From Conus ventricosus (lineage: Eukaryota; Mollusca; Gastropoda; Neogastropoda; Conidae): a DNA stretch of 64,000 bases. The stretch spans positions 50,705,489 to 50,769,488 of the forward strand of contig CM031595.1 in the NCBI GenBank assembly GCA_018398815.1, given 5' to 3'. Every line of letters starts with the position of its first letter. Positions within the stretch are counted from its first letter, which is position 1. The translations under genes were made by a program, and so were the position numbers. The notes under the pieces are model-generated. The model saw only the letters and a program-made list of their open reading frames with translations. It was not told the DNA's origin and ran no database searches. Shown piece by piece: positions 53,937 through 64,000 of the stretch.

Positions 53937-53938
<2 letters not shown>

Positions 53939-56900
53939 TCAGAATTAAACTGGGGTGTTTTTTTCGGGGAGGGGGAGGTCCTGTGAGTATCCAGCATGTT
54001 TTGAAACAAATGGATGTGTGAGCATGAAAGTTGAGTCTACTACAGAAAAATAGGAGAATCCTTACCAGAATCTAAACCCGTATGGTTCCAGTACTTCAAC
54101 CAAAAGAATTAGAAAGTATCATTTTGTCACTCCCTTATCATTGGTATATTTTACATTTATATTAAGTGCACTCTAACAATTTTTTTTTTTTTAGAAGCAA
54201 AGCACTTTTTTATATAGATATATTTATACATGTGCAGATTAATGTAAGTGAATACAAGTGAAACGTATCTGTGCTGTATATTTCCATTAGAACACATTTG
54301 GGATACGTTCCTTGCCATCATCTCATCCAGGCTTGCATGTACATGCGAAACGTACACTTGAGTCTCTACAGCAATGCTCTCATGGTGTCTTGTTCCGCTT
54401 CATACCATGCGTATCACTGTATGTCATTGTGATTGATCTGCAATTCAAGTACTTGCATATTCCAAGTGAGTATACTGCTTGCACTTGTTTTTATTTATAC
54501 ATCACTGATGCCCGTATGCTCAACTTGCATTGGCAGTTATGTCAGCACATGCTGTTGTTTTCATCTGAGGGTCGCCAGAATGTTTTGGAATAAACTTAAT
54601 GAGCCTTTGAAATTCACGCTTGTCTCATATGTGCGCTCTTCCTGTCTGTCTTTGAAAATCACGCAATATGTTGCCTTTCTCTGTTGTTGAAATCAAGGTT
54701 GTGTTGCATGTTGCCTTTCTGTATTTGAAAATCACACCAGTGTGCCACTTCCTCTCTGTCTTTGAATCACACCCGTGATGTATCTCCCCCAAACCCCCTT
54801 TCTGTCTATCCTTGAAAATCACATTTGTGTTGCATTTTCCCTCTTCCTCCTAGCACCCTCCATCCTACCTCTTCACTCTCTGCCTCTTTCACTCCCTCTC
54901 ATTGGTGATTGCCAAACATTCATTTCTCTCTCTCTGTCCTCTGGTTACACCTCACTACCTGAGAACAAATGAGAATGGTTTTGGACATCCCTGACTGGCT
55001 GGTGTGATTCAGCATCCCTACAGGCTATGGTTATGGGATGAACTGGAACATAGGCAGGATCAATGTGGCTCATGAATACCCTTTGGAATATACCGTGTTT
55101 GGAAATAGTTGTGTCAGGAGGGACAAACAAGCTGCGTTAAAGCACTGCACAAACTACACGAAGAATCTAGATCAACACTATTGACGTTTTATGGGTCTCT
55201 GTCAGAGTCTTATTGAGGTTGCCAAACCTTAACTTGAAAGTGAGAAGTGTCAAGAGGCATAGACCACTATGCTATCATAGGTTCAATGGTTCCATCTCAT
55301 TCTTGCTGTTACCAAAGAGATCTCTGTGTTAGGGCACTGGGTGAACAGCCAGACTGCCAAACAGTAGAATAAAATTCTCTAATCTCCTTCAGAGACATTC
55401 TCTTGCGGTAAAGATTGGAGACTACAGTTTGTCCCCCCAAACAAGGTCTTCCAGAACATATATACTGCACCCCTGATTCAAGGTATTGGTTGATATGGTT
55501 ATGTGGATAAACGAAGGTAAGCATGAAAGAGCTGTTACTGCTGTTGACTGGTGCTGTCTCATTTTTGCATAATTCTCCAGAGGTGCTTCCATTTGTGTAT
55601 TTTGGGGCCAAGACCTAGCAAGCTGGAATATCTTTTTGAAAAGATGGTGGTGGTTACAGGACCAGTAATTAATTCTCTGGGTTTAAGCAGAAGTGGGGTC
55701 TGATCTTTGAAAAAAAAACAAGCAGGAAAGACCTGCTTGACAGTGTTATTTTACGGATGACTTCGGCATACAAAATTATCAGCGCATGTGTGATGCCACC
55801 AACTTTTCATTTCAGTTTATCAAAGAAAATACGCTACAAAATACGCTACAAATACGCTACACGCATGTATGATGCCCCAACTTTTCATTTCAGTGTATCA
55901 AAGAGGAATCGCAACACCACAACTACAAAGCTAGGAGACCGGAGTGCATGGGACTTTCAGCTGAAGGACTTATAAAATAATGAGATGAAAGGATTAAAAT
56001 TTCGGGTCTCATGGATAGCATTTGGCTGATGTCGACCTGCTCATTGACATTAGCCCATGCTGGTCACACTTGTGTACCTACCTAACACGCCACCATTATA
56101 GTTATGTACGTGTGTGAGTGGGTGGACTCATTTGCGTGCGTCAGTGCATGTTGATGTGCATGAGTGTGTGTGTGTATGTGATCTGTGGGCTTCCGTGAGC
56201 ATGCTACTACATGCACACGTGTGTGCATATATACACTTGTGCATGCTATATAGTACATGCTTAATTATGAGTGTGTGTATGCATTTATTACTTTCAGTGT
56301 AAATGGCTGTTCAGAAGATGATGGTATTTTTGATCACTGAACATAATTGTAATAATGATGATGATAACAGTGAAAATCAAAATAGTAGAACTGAATATAA
56401 TACAAAGTAGAAATGAAAATGATAGTGATGAATGTCACAGTAACTGGGATGGAAATGCTGATAATAATGGAAACAAAGTGAATAAGTAAAAAATTTAAAG
56501 CATACTACTAAGAAAATAGTGGTGATATTAAAAGAAGAAAATGCGTAAGCTTTTTTGTATTCACTGACATGGGCCGTTCAGTATACAAAGGGCCGCAACC
56601 CTCTGGTAAGCTGTCGATAGAAGAATGCAGTGGTTTGCTGATTGTCTCTCTTTACAGGTTTGTGGTTGAACCCAGATGGTCAATGCTTTGATGAAAGGCC
56701 TTGAAAATCTTCACTTTTGTCCGAAAATGCCTGGAAAAATTATGGATGTTGTATTTCCACTATTCTCAGGATTTGGGAAGGGGTGTGGGCATTGTTACGT
56801 GTTTGGTTTCTTTGTGTGTGCTTTTATGATAATTTTAAAGGTGAGGATGCACGAGCTGTAAAGTTTAATGAAAGTAACTGAAGTACAAAATGCCATCTAG

Positions 56901-58080
56901 TGATTGGTGTTGGTTGCTAATATCACATTTTTAGCCTGCTGTTGACGTTTTAGTGTGCTGTCTCGTGTTGTACATATAGAAGAAGATTTGAACATGTTTA
57001 TAGTCTTTAAAGGACAAAATGGTGGACCTGGAAAACTTGAAGTTTTGACACCCCACCCCCACCCTCTTCAGAATCCCTAGATTGTGTAACTTTTTCTTTG
57101 TGGCATCAGTTATCAGATCAACAGAGCACCTAAGGCGGTGATTGTGGTCGCCCCCCCCCCCCCCTCCCCCCATACCGAAATCAACCACTTTATTTTTTTG
57201 GTGTTTCACACTGTCTTCATCTGCTGTAAAAAATATTTTTTAAAAAGAAGAAAAGAAAGCAGAAAAAAACAACAATTCCCACTACTTTTTTCTCCCGCTT
57301 CCTTTTCCTTTTTTTTTTTTTTTTTTTGTCTCAGACCAGTCTCTTACCCACCATGCATAGTCTGTATGTTCTCTTACGAATTGACATGTTTTTGCTGATT
57401 TTAGTGTTTTAGCAGTTGATACAAAGTGTCTGGGTTTGTTAATGTTCTAATGTGTGGTGTACTGGCGCTCTCACACTGATAATGTGCTGCTTATACAAAA
57501 AGAACAACTTAAATGAAGCAAAAGACTTTTTTTTCCTTCAGTTTTCCAAAGACAGACAGACACAAAAAGAAGAAGAAGAAGAGGATCGAATTATAAAAGC
57601 TTCAGAGATTCACATCAAATGAACAGTGTGGCGACTGAGGAAAGTAGTTATGGTGATGATAAAAGAATGTAAGTTTCACACCCATCACTGTCGCTCCTGA
57701 ACTTCTGAACATTCCCAGTAATCATCCTTGAAGAAAAAAAGGCGAAAAAGAATGCTAGGACGATCCTAGGAAAGATGACAAACGTATACAGGAGTAGATT
57801 GTGTAACTTACAAGCTTGGGGTGGGGGTTAACTATGCTGTCTTACTGATGCATCTGAATATCTGTGCCCAGAAATCCTTATTCCTCCATTCCCGCGTTTG
57901 TCTGTACTCATATCTTCAAGTTGTTCCAACTTGTTGCCCTCTCGGCACAATCCAGCCTCATTGTCTACGCTTCCTTCACGGTATCTTCATCCACCCCCAC
58001 CCCACCCCCACCCTGTCCCTTCCCTCCTTTGCCCCTATTCTCCCTCTTTATCCTCTCACTCGCTCGCCTCCCTCCCCCCC
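53937..58080. other. Non-coding stretch with small local repeats
   Basis: It contains a degenerate array around TTTGAAAATCAC (54600-54830) and a ~80-bp tandem duplication at 55782-55910 (GATGCC.CCAACTTTTCATTT, TATCAAAGA). ATGATGATAA-rich sequence lies at 56350-56480, with C- and T-runs near 57150 and 57310. No exon supported. Confidence 0.5.
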
Positions 58081-58099
58081 CCCCCCCCCCCCCCCCCCG

Positions 58100-58137
<38 letters not shown>

Positions 58138-58138
58138 T
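58078..58138. repeat. C-run followed by (CT)n
   Basis: A poly(C) run of about 25 with little interruption, then CT repeats. Proline/serine-rich translations here are artefacts. Confidence 0.95.
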
Positions 58139-58558
58139 AGTAATATATTTCACGACTTTGTGCACAGCTTTCGTGTTATTGTTTTACCATACATCAAATG
58201 GGTGGAGATCACTCTCTCACGTGCGCGCGCGTGTTAGATGTAAAGTATGACGACACGTGCAAGTTGCCTGAATTATTGGTTTCTCGCTTGCCAACAGCAG
58301 TGTTGATCACTCCTCCTTGCTGTTCGCCAGCTCACCGAGCTATGAAAAACACCGACACAAGGCCACGTGCCCTTGTTTGTTTCTCCAGTGCTGGATGCGC
58401 CAGACAGCAGTGATTTTGACGCCTACGCCTCAAGACAAGCCTGAGAATTTCTTTTCCTTGCTGTAGTTGGTCACACGCCTCAATTTAAATTAAAAAACAC
58501 TGGCACCTACCCCCCCTCCCCATATACACACTAACGCACGCACTCATACGTGCATGCT

Positions 58559-58597
<39 letters not shown>

Positions 58598-60540
58598 TCT
58601 CTCTCACACACACACACACATACCTACACAAATGCGCGCGCGCATGCACGCACACACACACACACACAGAATTAAAGATCAAATGTAACTATATATATAT
58701 ATATGAATTATAAACAAAGCTTGCTCTTATGTCTTAGATTGAAGATATAGGGAGAGATACGCATTCATATCTGCAGTGGTAGATGATTCTGCCTAACTAA
58801 CAGTATGTGCTTGAGCGGGTGAATGGGGAAAAATAAAATAAAATAAATGCTTCTCAAAATGAGCCTTCAGCAAGCATATATTCTCCAAGGGGGAGACATC
58901 CTCCAATAGGGTGGGAAACTCACTAACATATAACTCCTGGTCATATACCGATATTTCGAAACTTTGTTGTTTCTCCTCAGTGACCGCGGAAAGTGGTAAT
59001 TTGACTCCTCTGCCTTTTCAGTTTTAAGAAGAATGCAATCCCAGAAAAGGCTGGTGTGCAATACCGTAGTATGTTTGTTGAATTTTCAAAAAACCAACCA
59101 AAGGTGCCATCTAAGAAGCAAAAGAAAATCATGAAAGAGCAAAACAAGCTACATTTTCTTGTGAAAAGTAGAAAATATAAAAAGATTATCCTCTAAGACA
59201 CAAGTGCTGAGGGCCAGTTCTTGAATGAATCCCCAAGGTCACGTGAAAAGTCATGATAATAATAATGATGATCATAGAAATGAACAAAAACAAAAAACAA
59301 GTCACCAACATGGGGTGGAGGAGGTGAAGGTGAGGAAGGTGTGAAGCAGTTTTCAGATACAGTAAATGTTCAAAAATCATTGGTCATGGCCATTTATGTA
59401 TATGTTACGTGTAACCAATTTTTCTGTGCAGTTCACATGCGGCACAAAACTTTAAATAACATTTGCACTTGGCAACGGCATTGCCTAATAGATTTTTTTA
59501 TTTATTTAAAAAAAACCCACCTATTTCTGATTATAATCTACGTATTGTCAACAGCAAACAAGACAAAGATAAATGCTGTCTTTTAGAGTTAGAAGTCTTC
59601 TAACAGCAATGCGGTTTTTTGCTTTTGTTTTTGTTTGCTTTTTTTTTTTTTTTTTTTTTTAAACACCCAAACCATTGCATCATAACTAGCCTAAACATCA
59701 GTTCGCTGATTGCTCGAAACACTCGTCGGAATGTTCCCACTATCTCGCTGTTGCTGTGCCATGCGGGTCTTTGTCATTCAATGGGCTTGATGTCAGCATC
59801 ACGCTGCATCCAAATACTGCAACTTATGAACGAAAAAAGACTGCATCAGAAATTGCTTTTGTTTCATTCAAACATTACGCAACAGCGTCAGTTGCAAAGT
59901 TCTCGTATTGCTTGAAACGTTGCGCGTAATGTGAACTATGCAGGAATACGGATTACGTGTGATATAAACTACTTCTTACTCGACGCCCTTGGCGTGTGGA
60001 TTTTGCGTGTGCGGCCTGTTTGGTTCTGAGCACAGACCCAGCCCAAGGTGATGCTGCGATAGAGATACACTCTTGAATTTACTGCACTCTTGAATTTACT
60101 GCTGCCCCGCTCTCCGTCTTCAGCCCTTATCTGTCGTCTTTTATGGACTCCATTCGTGATGTTCCTGACCTGTCTTCGCGCGCGCGCGCGCGCGGGGGTG
60201 TGTGTGTGTGTCTGAGTGTGTGTGCGTGCCTATATATGTAAGTACCACATACATAGGCCTGCATTCTCAAACTTCTCAGTTTTACAAAACTGATGTTTTC
60301 TTAGAAACTGTGATCACTTCTGTGTAGATAATTGATGTATCTGAATGTTGTATTCAGCGAACAGTGCCTCATCAATAATAACTTATACTGTATTTAGACC
60401 AGACCGGTAAATCCATCTCTATCAAGCAGAGGAGCTGTAAATAAATGAGCATCTCACTAAATATAGAACAAATAGGCCTACGGCCACAAACAAATGTATC
60501 TTACCAAAGAGAGCAAAGGAGGAGTGTATCATTATGGTGA
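58139..60540. other. Non-coding stretch with CA/CG dinucleotide patches
   Basis: CA and CGCG patches at 58515-58668, a TA run at 58690, a T-run at 59640-59660, and a CG run then GT run at 60179-60212. No exon supported. Confidence 0.5.
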
Positions 60541-60543
60541 ATC

Positions 60544-60547
<4 letters not shown>

Positions 60548-60582
<35 letters not shown>
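60548..60582. repeat. Poly(G) run, 35 bases
   Basis: Uninterrupted G run. It could form G-quadruplexes, and its length is likely to be imprecise in any assembly. Confidence 0.95.
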
Positions 60583-63050
60583 CGTGAAATTAGCAAATCA
60601 AACACCGTAGCTTGTTTCTACAATAAAAGCTACCAAATAAAACTAACACATAAATTTACATTAGTCACAGTGACCAGAGAGAGAGAGAGAGAGAGAGATC
60701 AATTTTAGTGTGAAAATCCGAATGGATACATTTTAATAATATAAACATCACCTTTTACGTTAATACGATATGACGAAGATGTGTGCTTGACGTAAGACAG
60801 ATTAGTCAAAGAAAGATTAGCCTTACTCGACTCACTCGCAGAGCGCACGCCTTTTTCATTTCTTGGGGACACTGAAAGTAGACCACGGACACTTCCGTCC
60901 ACTGCCCTCCGCTCTTCATTCTACCCCAGTGCACGTGAGTCCAAAAGAATAAATTTCCTGTTTAAAAAAATGTTTTAATCAAAATTATTTTCTATGTTTA
61001 AAAAATTAAATCAAAATTAGTTTCTATGTTGAATCAAACATATGCTTTGTGAGGTTATTCCATTATTTTCTTTTTCCTATGTCCACATTGGATTTCCAAA
61101 TCAAAGGGCTGACAATGCATTTCCCCCTTTCTTTCTCCTCTCGTCTGTCACAGCTTGCAGCATACATGAATTGATCCATTTTTGATTATGTCGATGATCT
61201 CGGAGGATCAGAAACGGGATGACAGAAGTCTTCACTTTCAAGTATCAAAGAACCAGTGTAACGAGACCATTTCCACCTGTCTGTCACACAGGCAGGTGAC
61301 ATTGAGCACGTGCCCATTTTCAACTCCAAGGGGTGTCTCCGGACCATACCCCCAAATCACACACCGGGACCTGGGACGGGAGTAGTTCTGGCTCAGATCC
61401 AGAATCCTACTCAACCCACCCACCCACCCCCCCGCCCCTCTATTTCAAGTGCAGTGTGCTTTGGTTGATATGTTTTGTCGTTTGGGACATCGAGAATTTT
61501 GAAAATGGGGAGGTGATTTCGCTACAAAGGGGGGAGGTCTGTCTGGATTTTCTCCCCTGATGATGAAGTTGGACGCGCGCCTTTTCTCACCGGCGTGGGA
61601 GTGATTTCAGGAGAGGGACGTCACACTGGTATCCCACTTGTACAATCTTTACTTTGAATACATGCAGATCCATTATGGTTTGCCTTTAGATCGTCAATGA
61701 CAGTGTAGCAGATAGGCTGTGGATCATCACATTTACCATAATTATGGTTTAACGGTGCGGATTAAGTAACCAGTATTGTTACATTGATTTTTTTTTATTT
61801 TTTTTTTTAGTCACCTTCTCGGAAACTGCTTGTGTCTGGCCCATAGTTATAACTGGCTGTTACTGCATGATGTAATTGTATAACCGAACAACCTCATGGT
61901 GTCAGATCTGACAACCTGCCAGTGTCTGACCTAAAGTTATAATTGGCTGTTACTGCATGATGTAATTGTATAACCGAACAACCTCATGGTGTCAGATCTG
62001 ACAACCTGCCAGTGTCTGGCCCAACAAGATCCTTGCCTGTTAGCAGGTTTGTTGTAAACGTGGGAACAATCATTGCAGAGTGATTCAGAGGGAGGCACCA
62101 AGGTGGTACAGTTTGTGTCTTTTACAGTCCGTTCAGTTTGCAGAGTATTCTTAATGGCAACATCTTCATTTGCGACTATTAAAAAGAAAAAAAATCTTCA
62201 TTAAATACATAGCGTGTAGATCTCCTTATATCACGATGGCAGTTGGTGTGACTCAGGAAATCAGTCTTTATTATCTTACGGTATTTCTTGAACAACATAA
62301 CTTCTAAACTTTGTCCATAATATCAGGTTGACTGGCATCACTTAAAGTGCAATATCGCTCAGAAACTGTAGATTTTCAGAAATTCCATCTTCACCCGCTA
62401 GAACAGGAAAGACCCAATTCCCCAGAATCACGAATCGATTCGTGCCTCGTAAATAAAATGTTCTGGCCGTGCTTCTCCCCCAGCGGTCAGAACAAAGCCG
62501 TTGAATCGGAAACTGTCGAACTGGATAGAGCAGAGGGGGGTACACTTCACACGCTGAGCTTTTAGGCAGTGACAAGGACACTCGCAGGAAAGAGCATCAA
62601 ATAGCGAACAACGTTCCTCGCAAGGTCTGCCAGCATTTGTTTCAGGGTACATCACGTTTTACGCAATCACGTTTCGTCCAATCCTTTGACCTCATGCAAG
62701 TGTTCTTCTTCCAGAAGCTCTGAAAATCTCAAATGTAACGTCTCGTCCAGAAACTGAAGCACGACTCGCCAAAAAGTAGGCCGTATTTGTGGTGCAAGGA
62801 GAAGAACAAAAAAAGTGATCGTAAATTAAGAAAAGATACCCTGTATAATCTCCAGCGATTTTGTCTTGTTTGTTTGGACGATGAAAGGGCTGCTCGCGCT
62901 AGCCATCAGCGTTGTTGGTAGACTAAACCAGTCAATCAAAGAAAGAAAGAAAGACATGTTGTCATCGATTTAGACGTAGTGATCTGGGAACAAGGAAAAA
63001 GAACAGGATTCACTCACTGAGAAACTCTTTAAATTTTGAGGTATGCTTCT
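60583..63050. other. Non-coding stretch with a 90-bp tandem duplication
   Basis: TGTCTGGCCCATAGTTATAA (61833) recurs as TGTCTGACCTAAAGTTATAA (61923), and TGTCTGGCCCAA starts a third unit at 62013, an exact 90-bp period. The frames on both strands at 62341-62620 show no known motif. Confidence 0.5.
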
Positions 63051-63055
63051 GGGTG

Positions 63056-63236
63056 GGTGGGTGCGTGCGTGCATGCGTGCGAGTGCGCGCGCACGTGTGT
63101 GTGTGTATGTGTGTGTGTAGGTGTGTGTGTGTCTATGTGTATGTCTGTCTGTATGTGTACGTGCCTATGTGTGTGCGTATGTGTGTGTGTGTGTGTTTGA
63201 ACGTGCGCGCGTGGGTGTGTGTGTGTGTGAGAGGAT

Positions 63237-63267
<31 letters not shown>

Positions 63268-63331
63268 CGTGCGCGTGGATCGTGCGCACACACGCGAGCG
63301 CACGCATTTCTCTCTCTCTCTTCCTCTCATT

Positions 63332-63408
<77 letters not shown>
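63056..63408. repeat. (GT)n / CG-rich array followed by (CT)n
   Basis: GT repeats with GCGC and GTAT interruptions (63056-63275), then a CT array (63309-63408). Confidence 0.97.
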
Positions 63409-63411
<3 letters not shown>

Positions 63412-63656
63412 TAATTTCATAAGGTAGAACATAGTGACAAACAAGACAAGGCAATTCATTCTCATCGAGCAGAATGCGATATGGGAGAGGAGTGTTGTTA
63501 TTCTCTGTGTGTTGCCTGTGACGTCTGTAGAAGTTATATATTTGTCCAAAAATTCACATGTCTGCTATAAGCATTACTTCAGACCTAGTCTTGTTTTTCC
63601 TTTGCATTTTGCCTTGAATAATAACGTTTTTGAGTCTCCTCGAATGTCAAACCATC

Positions 63657-63760
<104 letters not shown>

Positions 63761-64000
63761 TGGGTCAAGGTGCACGTGCCTAGTCTGTATGTGTGTAGGT
63801 CTACGAGCGTGCTTGTCGTGTTTGTTTGCTGTTCAAGCTTCGAGAAGTTATTTTCAGACCCATTCCGTGGCTATAATTCTGGAACCAGCGGGTGCGCCTG
63901 CAGCAGCCCTTATAGACGGACAGACCTCTCGCAGGCTCTGGTTTCATCGTTTGGGGAAACTGGCTGAAGCCTTTGAAGTCTGTTTGGGTATTTTGGCGTA

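Noticed and set aside
62341..62620. Overlapping frames on both strands as a small gene
   Set aside because: No motif, and open frames of this length occur by chance in less AT-rich DNA.

Overview
The window is animal nuclear DNA, most likely from a gastropod or other mollusc. The only host gene I recognise has GT-AG introns. Most of the rest is microsatellite and transposon. The large LINE has the layout of the Nimb/nimbus group known from snails (endonuclease, reverse transcriptase, RNase H). The species call is an inference from repeat content.

Host gene: positions 3441-19033 on the + strand carry six exons of LIN54, the CXC-domain DNA-binding subunit of the MuvB/DREAM cell-cycle complex. 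The 5' end of the gene lies to the left of the window, and a short last exon may lie near 37179. Splice phases fit at four of the five exon joins. The join into exon 5, and one site inside exon 6, each need a one-base correction in an A-run. That suggests consensus errors or a damaged allele.

Layout: 1-2350 is a ~362-bp satellite interrupted by a small hAT-type element. 2350-11062 holds LIN54 exons and introns with SINE-like repeats, a 170-bp snap-back hairpin and CT/CA microsatellites. 11101-16849 is a degenerate 5.7-kb hAT transposon inside a LIN54 intron. 18090-18407 is a SINE-like retroposon with a 13-bp target duplication. 21305-34681 is one Nimb-type LINE of about 5.9 kb that four later insertions have inflated to 13.4 kb: a hAT-like element, a 5'-truncated L1/Tx1-like LINE, a Harbinger-like element and a second hAT-like element. 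Each insertion is marked by a target-site duplication or terminal repeats, and both LINE reading frames pick up on the far side. A sister copy of the last hAT-like element lies at 34909-36178.

From 36.2 kb to the end I find no convincing coding exon. This stretch holds old SINE copies, a poly(A) signal at 44475, long CA/CT/GT arrays, homopolymer runs and a few local tandem duplications. The most interesting content is the datable transposon stack, the group of hAT-like elements that keep an N-terminal zinc-finger module but have lost the transposase core, and the frame breaks in LIN54.
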